Below are positions 23,788 to 33,541 of a stretch of 64,000 bases of DNA, piece after piece (positions within the stretch are counted from its first letter, which is position 1; each line of letters opens with the position of its first letter). Origin of the DNA: Actinopolyspora biskrensis (lineage in GTDB: Bacteria > Actinomycetota > Actinomycetes > Mycobacteriales > Pseudonocardiaceae); NCBI RefSeq assembly GCF_013408175.1, contig NZ_JACBYW010000010.1, positions 1-64,000 of the forward strand, written 5' to 3'. The notes below the pieces were generated by a model. It saw only the letters and a program-made list of their open reading frames with translations, ran no database searches and was not told the origin of the DNA. The position numbers were made by a program, and so were the translations under genes.

Positions 23788-26055
23788 TCAGCCGCTCGTC
23801 TCGGCGTTCGCGGTGACCCCGTCCGAGCCCTGGTCGTCGTCCCCGGGGCCGTCGCCGTTCGCGTCGGAACCACTGTCACCGCGCTTGACGGACTGCAGCA
23901 GCAGCTGCGCCACGTCGACGACCTCGACGTCCTCCGAGGCGGTCTGCTCGTTCTGCCGCGTGGTCACCCCGTCGGTGAGCATGACCTTGCAGAACGGGCA
24001 GCCGGTGGCAACCTTCGACGGTGCCGTGCCCAGTGCCTCGTCCACGCGGTCGAGGTTGATCCGCTTGCCCGTGCGTTCCTCCATCCACATCCGGGCACCA
24101 CCGGCTCCGCAGCACATCGCGCGGTCCGCGTGCCTGGGCATCTCGCGGAACGAGGCCCCGGAGGCGTTGACCAGGTCACGCGGGGGTTCGTAGACCTTGT
24201 TGTGCCTGCCGATGTAGCACGGGTCGTGGTAGGTGACGTCCTCGGTGACCGGGGCGACCGGGACCAGCCGCTTCTCCCGCACCAGCCTGTTGAGCAGCTG
24301 GGTGTGGTGCACCACCTCGTAGTTGCCGCCGAGCTGCCCGTACTCGTTGGCCAGGCTGTTGAAGCAGTGCGCGCAGGTGGCGACGATCTTGCGCTTGCTG
24401 GGCTCGCGCCCCTCGAACACGGAGTTCAGCGTCTCCACGTTCTGCTCGGCCAACATCTGGAAGAGGAACTCGTTGCCCGCGCGCCGGGCCGGATCGCCGG
24501 TGCAGCCCTCCTCCGGGCCGAGCACGGTGTACTTCACGCCCGCGATGTGGAGCAGCTCGGCGACGGCCTTGGTGGTCTTCTTCGCGCGGTCCTCGAACGC
24601 GCCCGCGCAGCCGACCCAGAACAGGTACTCGACGTCCTCGTCCAGCTCACCGTCGAAGACCGGCACCTCGAAGTCGAGCTCCTCGGCCCAGGCCAGCCGG
24701 TCCTTGTTGTTCTGACCCCACGGATTGCCCTTGTTCTCCAGGTTCTTGAACATCCCGCCGAGCTCGGTGGGGAAGTTCGACTCGATCATCACCTGGTAGC
24801 GCCGCATGTCGACGATGTGGTCGACGTGCTCGATGTCCACCGGGCACTGCTCGACGCAGGCGCCGCAGCTGGTGCAGGCCCACAGCACCTCGGGGTCGAT
24901 GATGCCTGCTTCCTCGGGGCCGCCGACCAGCGGACGCTCCGACTCGGCCAGGGCCAGCGCGTCGATCCTCTCCTTGCGCTGTTCGGCGTCGTCGCCGGTG
25001 AGGCCGACCTCGTCGCCGGCCATGTCCTTCTTGCCGCCCTCCAGCAGGTACGGCGCCTTGGCGTAGGCGTGCTCGCGCAGGCTGGTGATCAGCATCTTCG
25101 GGGAGAGCGGCTTGGCCGTGTTCCAGGCGGGGCACTGGTCCTGGCACCGCCCGCACTCGGTGCAGGTGGTGAAGTCCAGCCAGCCCTTCCAGGAGAAGTC
25201 CTCGACGCTGCCCGCCCCGAAGGTGTCGTTGTCCGGGTCGGCCTGCTCGAAGTCTATCGGTTCGCCGTTGCTCATCATCGGCTTCAGCGCGCCGAGCGCG
25301 GTGCGCTCCGGGTCCCGCTTGAAGTAGATGTTGAAGAACGCGGTGAACCGGTGCCAGGCCACGCCCATGGTGATGTTCGAGGCGATGACGATGACCCAGA
25401 TCATCGCCGAGAGGATCTTGAACGCGGCGAACAGCGACACCGCGAACGCGCTCGCGGGCAGGACGCTGCCGAGCGCGAAGCTGATCGGTGCCGACCACAC
25501 CGGGGCGTGGAAGAGGTCGGAGGAGACCTTGAAGGAGCGCAGGCCCATGATGCCGACGCCCTCCAGGACGACGACGGCTTCGACGAAGTAGGCCTGCCAG
25601 AAGTTGGATCCGGCGAACCGGGAGACGCGTCCGGCGCGGCGGGGGTGGTTGAGCTGGCGTACCGCGCTGAGCCAGATCCCTCCGAGGATCGTGGTCACAC
25701 CGAGGACCTCGATCAGCAGGTTCCACGGGCCGAACGACCCGAGCCAGGGGATCTCGAAGGGCGCGTGGAAGACTTCGCCGTAGGCGACGAGTACGCTGAG
25801 ACTGAGTCCGCCGAAGCCCACCATGACGAACCAGTGGGCGATCCCCACGTGGCTCTTCTTGAGCATCTTGGTGTGCCCGAGGACTTCCTTGATCATGTTG
25901 CTGAACCGGGCGCCGAACGGCCCCTTGCGGTTCGGGTCCGGTTGTCCGAGCCGGATGGAGGAGATCATCCGGCGAACCGTCCTGACCACCATGACCACCG
26001 CGACGACGGTCACGGCAAGACAGATCAGGCCCAGGACGAGCTGTAGGGCTACCAT
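23788..26055 (-). CDS. etfD: Membrane Fe-S oxidoreductase, EtfD-like (heterodisulfide reductase-related)
   Basis: 755 residues. The N-terminus has about five helices resembling a nitrate-reductase gamma-type heme/quinone domain (residues 1-270). Two [4Fe-4S] motifs follow: CTECGRCQDQCP (about 297-308) and CTSCGACVEQCP (about 394-405). Two cysteine-rich CCG domains come last (ATCAHCFNSL; DPCYIGRHNKVYEPP; AMCCGAGGARMW; TGCPFCKVMLTDG). This is the layout of mycobacterial EtfD (Rv0338c type), which passes electrons from ETF, and thus acyl-CoA dehydrogenases, to quinone. The C-terminus has an acidic tail. The ATG at 26055 follows AGGAGG. A 5-6-5 palindrome lies upstream. Confidence 0.85.
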   Translation of the reverse strand: MVALQLVLGLICLAVTVVAVVMVVRTVRRMISSIRLGQPDPNRKGPFGARFSNMIKEVLGHTKMLKKSHVGIAHWFVMVGFGGLSLSVLVAYGEVFHAPFEIPWLGSFGPWNLLIEVLGVTTILGGIWLSAVRQLNHPRRAGRVSRFAGSNFWQAYFVEAVVVLEGVGIMGLRSFKVSSDLFHAPVWSAPISFALGSVLPASAFAVSLFAAFKILSAMIWVIVIASNITMGVAWHRFTAFFNIYFKRDPERTALGALKPMMSNGEPIDFEQADPDNDTFGAGSVEDFSWKGWLDFTTCTECGRCQDQCPAWNTAKPLSPKMLITSLREHAYAKAPYLLEGGKKDMAGDEVGLTGDDAEQRKERIDALALAESERPLVGGPEEAGIIDPEVLWACTSCGACVEQCPVDIEHVDHIVDMRRYQVMIESNFPTELGGMFKNLENKGNPWGQNNKDRLAWAEELDFEVPVFDGELDEDVEYLFWVGCAGAFEDRAKKTTKAVAELLHIAGVKYTVLGPEEGCTGDPARRAGNEFLFQMLAEQNVETLNSVFEGREPSKRKIVATCAHCFNSLANEYGQLGGNYEVVHHTQLLNRLVREKRLVPVAPVTEDVTYHDPCYIGRHNKVYEPPRDLVNASGASFREMPRHADRAMCCGAGGARMWMEERTGKRINLDRVDEALGTAPSKVATGCPFCKVMLTDGVTTRQNEQTASEDVEVVDVAQLLLQSVKRGDSGSDANGDGPGDDDQGSDGVTANAETSG

Positions 26056-26101
26056 GCTCGTGGCCTCCTGTTCGCGGGTTTGAGCGCCGAGCGTAACCCA
26101 T

Positions 26102-26117
26102 GTTACTGGTCGGTAAC
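26102..26117. promoter_or_regulatory. Palindromic operator candidate upstream of the EtfD-like gene
   Basis: GTTAC-TGGTCG-GTAAC forms a perfect 5-6-5 inverted repeat about 47 bp before the start of the EtfD-like gene. Its form suits a TetR-type regulator. No regulator gene is adjacent. Confidence 0.4.
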
Positions 26118-26518
26118 CATTGGGGTTTCCGCTCGTGGTGGAAACAGCCGGTGATTGTGCGGAACGCTATCGCGAAAAACCGGTCGGGCAACAGTTCGGC
26201 GTTCCGGTCTCGGGCGATTCGGAGGTGTTCCACGGGGGGCCGCCTGCCGGGCACCGCTGTCGTTCGCCCCCGTGAGGACGGTTTCGCCCCCGGGGACGGC
26301 CTTCGACGGGCACCGCTCGCACCTCGCTCGCGCCGGGTGCGATTTTCACCACGTCGGGTCCGCCCCCGCCTGTCCGGGGGGTGGGGGCGCGTTCTGCGGT
26401 CCTGCGGCGGTGCCGCCGCGGGAAGCGGCTCGGTATGGTGGGCCCAACCCCTCGTGGGTGACCTTTCGGCGCCCGGTTTCTCCGGCGGTGTCGCCGCCGT
26501 TTCCGGTTTGGGGGAGCG
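26118..26518. other. Gene-free divergent region
   Basis: Between the EtfD-like gene (minus) and the DUF1707 gene (plus). Frames here are short, arginine-rich and mutually overlapping, and I see no gene. It must hold the divergent promoters. GGGGGAG at 26511-26517, directly before the ATG at 26519, is too close to act as a normal ribosome site. Confidence 0.6.
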
Positions 26519-26995
26519 ATGGCCGAACCCGACGATTCGATCATGCGGGCTTCCGACGCCGACCGTGAAACGGCGGTGGAAAGGCTGCGTGGCGCGCTGA
26601 ACGAGGGCAGATTGGACATCGCCGAGTTCGACGAGCGCGTCCGGCGCGCCTACGCGGCCGTGACCTGGGGAGAACTCCGGCCGCTCACGGAGGATCTGCC
26701 CGCCTCGTCCGCGGTGGCCGAGCAGGGCTCGGCACCCGCCCGGAAGGGGAGGGACCGGAAGCTCGGCAAGGAGTGGCGCGACTGGGCGGGCACGTCCTTC
26801 GTCCTGGTCGGCATCTGGGGGATGACCTCCCTGCTGTCCGGTGACCTCCAGTGCTTCTGGCCGGCCATACCGATGGGCATCTGGGCGCTCGTCCTGATGG
26901 CCGGGATGTTCTTCGGTTTCGGCGGCGCGGACCCCGCCGAGGACGCCGACTCCGACGACGAGGAAGGCCCCTTCGGCGGTACGACTCGCCGTTGA
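26519..26995 (+). CDS. DUF1707 protein with two membrane helices
   Basis: 158 residues. Residues 6-58 are a DUF1707 domain (MRASDADRETAVERLRGALNEG, then LDIAEFDERVRRAYAAVTWGELRPLTEDLP), a short helical module common in actinobacteria. A basic linker and two helices (about 95-110, 116-138) come next, then an acidic tail (DPAEDADSDDEEGPFGG). DUF1707 proteins often sit at the membrane, and the role is not known. It could also start at the internal ATG at 26543 (MRAS), which begins the domain exactly. Confidence 0.8.
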   Translation: MAEPDDSIMRASDADRETAVERLRGALNEGRLDIAEFDERVRRAYAAVTWGELRPLTEDLPASSAVAEQGSAPARKGRDRKLGKEWRDWAGTSFVLVGIWGMTSLLSGDLQCFWPAIPMGIWALVLMAGMFFGFGGADPAEDADSDDEEGPFGGTTRR

Positions 26996-27160
26996 TCGAG
27001 GTATTCGGGCTGATCGGGATTTCCGGCCCGGTTCGCGCGGCGGTGCGCGATGTGTTCGACACGGCTGCCGGTGGAGGAGTACATTCCAAATCTGGAACAT
27101 CTGTTCAAATTTTGGTTGTTTCGTCGCCCACGCGGCGACGCGACGGTGCTCGGAGGCTTC

Positions 27161-27484
27161 GTGGTCTACATCGTGCTGGCGACGGCGATACTGTCGGAGG
27201 TGCTCGGGACGATCTCGCTGCGGTTCGTCGAAGGCCTGAGCAGGCCCCTTCCGCTCGCGCTGGTGGTGCTCGGCTACGGCTCGGCGTTCGTGGCGCTGTC
27301 CAAAGTCCTCAAGATGGGCATCCCCGTGGGGGCGGCCTACGCGATCTGGGCCGGTGTCGGCGTCGCCCTCGTGGCGCTCATCGGCGCGGTCTTCCTGAAC
27401 GAGACCATGACACTCGTCCAACTGATGGGAGTGCTGCTGATCATCGGTGGCGTGGTCGCGCTGGAGGCCGGAGGAGCACATTGA
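27161..27484 (+). CDS. Small multidrug resistance (SMR/EmrE-type) efflux protein
   Basis: 107 residues, the exact usual length of SMR proteins, with four helices. The essential membrane glutamate is Glu13 (ATAILSEVLGT), and the helix-3 GxG-type pattern appears in GIPVGAAYAIWAGVG. It exports cationic drugs or polyamine-like compounds in exchange for protons. The GTG at 27161 is preceded by GGAGG (27152-27156). An upstream in-frame ATG at 27050 adds 37 residues (EYIPNLEHLFKFWLF) that are unlike SMR proteins. The stop overlaps the TTG of a TetR gene by 4 bases (TTGA), so pump and repressor are co-expressed. Confidence 0.88.
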   Translation: MVYIVLATAILSEVLGTISLRFVEGLSRPLPLALVVLGYGSAFVALSKVLKMGIPVGAAYAIWAGVGVALVALIGAVFLNETMTLVQLMGVLLIIGGVVALEAGGAH

Positions 27485-28071
27485 CCGACACCGAGAGTCC
27501 GGGCGAGCGGTCCGACGGACGCCGTGCCAAGGGCGAGCGCAGACGGCGCGCGATCATCGACGCCACGCTGCGCGTGGTCGAGCGGGACGGCATCGCGGGG
27601 GTGAGCCACCGCAACATCGCCCGCGAGGCGGAGATCCCGCCCGCTTCGATCATCTACTACTTCGACAGCATCGACGGGGTCCTGGTGGCGACCCTGCTGG
27701 AGAGCTGCGAAACGATGATCTCCGAGCTGCGTCGGTCGACCGAGGACGCCGCCGACGACCCGGAGCGGTGGGTGACCGCCACGGCCGAGATGCTGTCCGG
27801 GATGGTGCGGGACCACCGCGGGCGGACGCTGGCCGAGTACGAGCTCTACCTGCTCGCCGCCCGCAGGCCTGCGCTGCGGCCTGCGGCCCGGCGCTGGATG
27901 GAGGTCACGGCGGGCTACGTGCACGGCATCGGGGGCAGGGACTCCGGTGCCGTGCAGGCCATGCTCGCGGCCCTCGACGGTTTGTTGATGCAGGCGTTGA
28001 TCGCCGAGCGACCCCCCGGCCCCGAGGTGTTCCGCCCGGCGCTGGCGGCCCTGGTGCGGCCACGGGAGTGA
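27481..28071 (+). CDS. TetR family regulator, probable repressor of the SMR pump
   Basis: 196 residues. The TetR DNA-binding domain is clear: RRRAIIDATLRVVERDGIAGVSHRNIAREAEIPPASIIYYFDSIDGVL (helix-turn-helix about residues 38-57). The C-terminal ligand domain is helical and includes ALDGLLMQALIAERPP. The TTG at 27481 overlaps the SMR stop and has GGAGGAG just upstream. The neighbouring pump suggests that it senses drug-like ligands and controls the smr-tetR operon. I saw no obvious palindrome in the few bases before the SMR start. Confidence 0.85.
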   Translation: MTDTESPGERSDGRRAKGERRRRAIIDATLRVVERDGIAGVSHRNIAREAEIPPASIIYYFDSIDGVLVATLLESCETMISELRRSTEDAADDPERWVTATAEMLSGMVRDHRGRTLAEYELYLLAARRPALRPAARRWMEVTAGYVHGIGGRDSGAVQAMLAALDGLLMQALIAERPPGPEVFRPALAALVRPRE

Positions 28072-28085
28072 GCGGTCCGCGGCCG

Positions 28086-28132
28086 CGCGGGCTCCGGCGA
28101 CGTCTCGCGGGCTCCGGCGACGTCTCGCGGGC
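28086..28132. repeat. 20-bp tandem repeat, 2.35 copies
   Basis: The unit CGCGGGCTCCGGCGACGTCT occurs perfectly at 28086-28105 and 28106-28125, then CGCGGGC. It lies between the convergent tetR and hisG genes. It is a short replication-slippage repeat with no known role. Confidence 0.9.
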
Positions 28133-28178
28133 ACGGCTCCGTGCCCCGAGGCGTCGGTGGCCGAGCGGCTCCGCGGGC

Positions 28179-29045
28179 CTAGAGACGGCAGGCCTCCAGG
28201 CGCGTGACCAGTATCTCGGTGGCTCCCACCTCGGCCAGCCGGTCCATCACGTCCTGGACGTCGGCGCGGGGGACCATGCTCCGGACCGCGACCAGGCCCG
28301 GTTCCGCGAGGTTGGACACGGTCGGCGACTCCTTGCCCGGGGTGATCGCGGTGGCCGTTTCGAGCGCGGACTTCGGGCAGTTGTAGTCCATGACCACGAA
28401 GCTGCGCGCGTCGAGAACGCCGCGCAGGCGCTGCAGCAGCACCTGCACCGCCTGCTCCCGCTCCTCGGTGAGCGCCGTCTCCGAACCGCGCACGAGCACG
28501 GCCTGCGACCGCAGGATCGGCTCGCCCAGCGTGACCAGCCCGGCAGCGCGCAGGGAGGAACCGGTTTCGACCACATCGGCGATGGCCTCGGCCAGCCCCA
28601 GCTCGACGGCCGTTTCCACGGCCCCGTCCAGCTCCACGGTGTGGATCTTGATGCCGTACCGGTGCGCGGCCTGCTCGACCAGGCGGGGGAACGAGGTCGC
28701 GACCCGCTTGCCGTCCAGGTCCTCCACCGAGCGGACCGGGCCGTCGGCGGCGACGGCGAAGTAGAACTCGGAGCTGCCGAAACCGAGTGGCAGCAGCTCC
28801 TTCGTGCTCGCGGCCGTTCCCGCCCCGGCCAGCAGGTCCTGTCCTGTTATGCCGACGTCGAGCACTCCGGCGCCCACGTTGCGGGCGATGTCGCCGGCTC
28901 GCCAGAAGATGAACCGCACGTTGTTCGTCCGGTCCTCGGCGAACAGGGCCCGATGCTCGCGATGCAGCCGGTATCCCGCTTCGTCCAGCAGTTGGGTGGT
29001 CGGACCGTGCAGCGATCCCTTGTTCGGGACGGCGACGCGCAACAT
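28179..29045 (-). CDS. hisG: ATP phosphoribosyltransferase, long form
   Basis: 288 residues. It condenses ATP and PRPP in the first step of histidine synthesis. The N-terminus LRVAVPNKGSLHGPTTQLLDEAGY, DVGITGQDLLAGAG near 65 and ELDGAVETAVELGLAEAIADVVETGSSLRAAGL (the PRPP-binding region, about 145-175) are typical. The final 75 residues (SMVPRADVQDVMDRLAEVGATEILVTRLEACRL) form the PII-like histidine-feedback domain of HisG long, so no HisZ is needed. The ATG at 29045 is preferred over 29051. hisE, usually directly upstream in actinobacteria, is not present here; a dispersed repeat occupies that place. Confidence 0.95.
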   Translation of the reverse strand: MLRVAVPNKGSLHGPTTQLLDEAGYRLHREHRALFAEDRTNNVRFIFWRAGDIARNVGAGVLDVGITGQDLLAGAGTAASTKELLPLGFGSSEFYFAVAADGPVRSVEDLDGKRVATSFPRLVEQAAHRYGIKIHTVELDGAVETAVELGLAEAIADVVETGSSLRAAGLVTLGEPILRSQAVLVRGSETALTEEREQAVQVLLQRLRGVLDARSFVVMDYNCPKSALETATAITPGKESPTVSNLAEPGLVAVRSMVPRADVQDVMDRLAEVGATEILVTRLEACRL

Positions 29046-29091
29046 CAGCATCCTCAAATACAGCCTGCTAGGACTTCGTCGGCTCGGTTGT

Positions 29092-29243
29092 CGTGGGCGG
29101 TCGCCGAGCGGAACCTCCAGCGGGCTCTCGTGAGCGGGTGTCCCGATGCCGGGACCGTCGCGAGAGCCCGTGCGGGAGACCCCGCGGCGGCGGCTGCTCG
29201 GGTGGTGCGTTTCAGCGCTGCCGGCGCCGAAGTGCGACCTCGG
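29092..29243 (+). repeat. Dispersed intergenic repeat, copy at hisG
   Basis: Three blocks shared with other copies can be read: GCGGAACCTCCAGCGGGCTC followed by TCGTGAGCGGGTG (29109-29140), GAGACCCCGCGGCGG (29176-29190) and GCGTTTCAGCGCTGCC followed by GGCGCCGAAG-N3-GACCTC (29207-29242). The order and spacing agree with the reverse-strand copy at 46082-46270 and, less well, with 38236-38395. Confidence 0.65.
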
Positions 29244-29270
29244 ACAACCGAGTGAACACACCTGACGAAG

Positions 29271-29305
29271 CACTACTATGCCCTGGAACCACCAATCCTA
29301 GTAGT
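29271..29305. promoter_or_regulatory. 8-bp inverted repeat in the hisG/DUF4097 divergent region
   Basis: CACTACTA (29271-29278) and TAGTAGTG (29298-29305) are perfect inverted repeats around a 19-base centre. It may be an operator or a hairpin in either leader. It does not look like a T-box or a his leader peptide. Confidence 0.4.
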
Positions 29306-29477
29306 GCGCTGTGGGGCGAGTTCGTTCGGCTGTTCGAGACCTCGCCCGTCCCTGTCCGCTCCCGGTGCTTCTCGGGGGAGTTCTCGGGGCGTGTCCGGGG
29401 TTTCGCCCGATTCCGCGCGGGTGGAACCGGCGTTAGCTTGATGGTGTCCGTATCGGCCCGCGGCGGAGGCGATGGTG

Positions 29478-30254
29478 ATGGTTCGTACGGGGTTGGCGGT
29501 GGGGGGTGCCGTGCTGGTTCTCCTGGGTGGTGCGGCCCTGACCTGGGGTGAGCCCTCCGAGACCCGCACGGCCGCTCTGCCGGGGGTGTCCACGGTCGAA
29601 CTGGAGCGGGGAGCCGCTCGAGTGGAGATCGACCGCGAACCGGGGGTCGAGCCCACGATCCGCACCGAGCGGACCGGATGGGGCGGTTGGGGAGCGGACG
29701 GCGGAGCCTCGTACCGCCTGGACGAGGACCGGCTCGTGCTCGAACCGCGCTGCGGCTGGGGGTGCCGGGTGAACTACCGGGTCAGCCTTCCCGAGCGGGC
29801 ACGGGTGACCGGGGAGCTCGAATCCGGGTCGTTGCGGGTCACCGGGATGTCCGCGACCGATGTCCGGGTGGGTTCCGGCGGCCTGCGGTTGCGCGACGTC
29901 TCGGGAGGGGTCACCGCGAGCACCGGTTCCGGTGCCGTCGAGTTGGCCGATGTGGCCGGGCCCGTGGACGTGGACACCGGAAGTGGAACTGTCGAGGGCA
30001 CGAATGTTCACTCCGAGGAAGTAACTACGCACACCAGTTCGGGTGGAATATCGCTGGACCTGTCCGATCCGAGGGCGGTGCGTGCCGATACGGGCAGTGG
30101 CGGCATCGAGTTGGAGGTCGCCGACAAGCCCTACAGGGTGGTCACCGACACCGGGAGCGGACGGACGGACGTCGAGGTCGAGCGGGATCGGGACGCGGGG
30201 AGTTCGTTGCGGTTGTCCACCGGAAGCGGTTCGATAGAGGTCGGTCCCCGGTAA
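29478..30254 (+). CDS. DUF4097 beta-strand-repeat protein, membrane-anchored or secreted
   Basis: 258 residues. A single N-terminal hydrophobic segment (about residues 2-23) is followed by a beta-helix-like DUF4097 domain with repeated short units: ESGSLRVTG, VGSGGLRL, STGSGAVELADV, DTGSGTVEGT, HTSSGGISLDL, DTGSGGIELEV, DTGSGRTDVEV and STGSGSIEV. The family is widespread and unassigned. The ATG at 29478 has GGAGG about nine bases away; the ATG at 29472 is too close to it. Cysteines in RCGWGCR near residue 95 could form a disulfide outside the cell. Confidence 0.8.
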   Translation: MVRTGLAVGGAVLVLLGGAALTWGEPSETRTAALPGVSTVELERGAARVEIDREPGVEPTIRTERTGWGGWGADGGASYRLDEDRLVLEPRCGWGCRVNYRVSLPERARVTGELESGSLRVTGMSATDVRVGSGGLRLRDVSGGVTASTGSGAVELADVAGPVDVDTGSGTVEGTNVHSEEVTTHTSSGGISLDLSDPRAVRADTGSGGIELEVADKPYRVVTDTGSGRTDVEVERDRDAGSSLRLSTGSGSIEVGPR

Positions 30255-30609
30255 ACCTCGATGACCCCGGTAAGCCTCGATGAGCGAGCAGGCGGTGCTT
30301 CCGCCGGCCGCCGAGCGAGACGCTCCGGCGGACTTCACCCTCACCCACGCGGCGCGCCGCTCCGGTCTCCTGGCGCGCCGAGTCGGGGACATCGCGAGGT
30401 GCCGAGCCTCACGTGCGGGCGCTCGGCCTGCCTCCCCACGCGGAACCTGCGCCGAGCTCCCCCGGGCAGGGGTGGGAAGAGCCCCTCGGAGGGGCCCGGG
30501 GACCCACTGAGTGCCGCTCGACTCTTCGGGAATATCTGTGCAGGTCACAGAGTTGTTGGAAGTGCGTCCGGAATGCACGCTGAAGGTCGTGCGTTGAGCG
30601 GGCAGGAAC
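30255..30609. other. Gene-free region before the dnaK promoter
   Basis: No gene is supported. CGCGGAACCTGCGCC (30439-30453) resembles the dispersed-repeat core. A small hairpin GCCCC-TCGGA-GGGGC lies at 30481-30495. The two shorter frames here overlap each other and lack domain character. Confidence 0.5.
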
Positions 30610-30630
30610 CTTGAGCGTGCTCGACTCAAA
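30610..30630. promoter_or_regulatory. HAIR element 1 (HspR operator)
   Basis: CTTGAGC-N7-ACTCAAA matches the HspR inverted repeat CTTGAGT-N7-ACTCAAG at 12 of 14 positions. It lies 105 bp before dnaK and should mediate heat-shock repression by HspR with DnaK as co-repressor. Confidence 0.88.
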
Positions 30631-30665
30631 GCTGGTTTGACGAAACGGATGCTGTTTCGGTAAAA

Positions 30666-30686
30666 CTTGAGTCAGACAGGCTCAGG
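30666..30686. promoter_or_regulatory. HAIR element 2 (HspR operator)
   Basis: CTTGAGT-N7-GCTCAGG matches the HAIR consensus at 12 of 14 positions. It ends 48 bp before the dnaK start. Paired HAIR boxes upstream of dnaK are typical of actinomycetes. Confidence 0.82.
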
Positions 30687-30734
30687 AGTTGTAAGTCCTG
30701 GCTGAGAAACCAACATTACTGGAGGAGACTTCCA

Positions 30735-32620
<1,886 letters not shown>

Positions 32621-32624
<4 letters not shown>

Positions 32625-33400
32625 CTCCGAACAAGCCAGAAGAAGGCCGGGGCCCCCAGGCCCCCGGCGCACAGGACGAAGGCGAACAGGAGCCCGTCGT
32701 CGTGCGGGACCGGCGCAGGATCGACCCGGAAACGGGGATGCGTCGGCCCGCCGAGGGCGACGAGCCGGAGGACGCCGGCGGTCGGACCGGTGAGGTGACC
32801 GACAGTATGTCCGGAACGCTGGACGACGAGCTGGCCCAGGTCGCTGCCGAGGCCGAGGCGGTGGAGAACGCCGCCGAGGCCACGGACGAGGAGTCCTCCT
32901 CGGACGCCGAGGCGCAGCTGCGCCGTCAGGTCGACGAGCTGACCGCGGACGTGAAGCGGGTCCAGGCCGAGTACGCCAACTACCGCAAGCGGGTCGAACG
33001 GGACCGGGACGCAGTCGTCAACAACGCGAAGGCCTCGATCGCGGAGTCCCTGCTGACGGTGCTGGACGACCTGGAGCGGGCCGAGTCGCACGGTGATCTG
33101 ACCGGACCGTTCAAGGCGGTTTCGGACAAGCTCACCTCCGCGCTGACCGAGGCCGGGCTGGAAAGCTTCGGCAAGGAGGGCGAGGAGTTCGACCCGAGCG
33201 TGCACGAGGCCGTTCAGCACGACACCTCTCCCGAGGTCGACGGGCCGACCGTGACCACGGTGCTGCGTCGTGGCTACCGCTTCGGTGATCGGGTGCTGCG
33301 ACCGGCGATGGTCGGGGTCACCGATCACGAGCCCGCCGCGGGCGGCGACGGCGACACTGTCGCGGCGGATTCTCAGGACGAGACTTCCGAACAAGGCTGA
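32621..33400 (+). CDS. grpE: Nucleotide exchange factor GrpE
   Basis: 259 residues, longer than average because of a disordered N-terminus (about 100 residues rich in E, D, A and P). The coiled-coil begins near [30 protein letters not shown]. The beta-wing head has [19 protein letters not shown] and the family ending [24 protein letters not shown]. It releases ADP from DnaK. The GTG start shares 4 bases with the dnaK stop. A C-terminal acidic extension ([19 protein letters not shown]) follows the signature. Confidence 0.96.
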
Positions 33401-33477
33401 GTCACTAGACTGCTGAGGAACTGCCGTGTTCAGTAACTGCTCGAGCGGGCCCGTCCACGGGTTCCCGCGAGGCCGTT

Positions 33478-33515
33478 CGTTCGCGTCGGGGGGCCGCTCG
33501 GCGCCCCCGCGAACG
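33478..33515. terminator. Strong hairpin between grpE and dnaJ
   Basis: CGTTCGC (33478-33484) pairs with GCGAACG (33509-33515) and an inner GGGGG pairs with CCCCC. It lies just before the dnaJ ribosome site AAAGGAGG (33527-33534). There is no T-run. It may attenuate or process the operon transcript rather than end it. Confidence 0.5.
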
Positions 33516-33541
33516 GATCGTGACGAAAGGAGGGACGTCCG

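Noticed and set aside
24647-27481. 944-codon minus-strand frame
   Set aside because: It is an arginine/proline/histidine-rich shadow of the EtfD-like gene and the DUF1707/SMR genes, with no domain. Codon bias of the other strand and frame explains it.
29271-29305. T-box or his leader attenuator before hisG
   Set aside because: There is no histidine-codon run, no T-box core sequence and no terminator adjacent to the inverted repeat.
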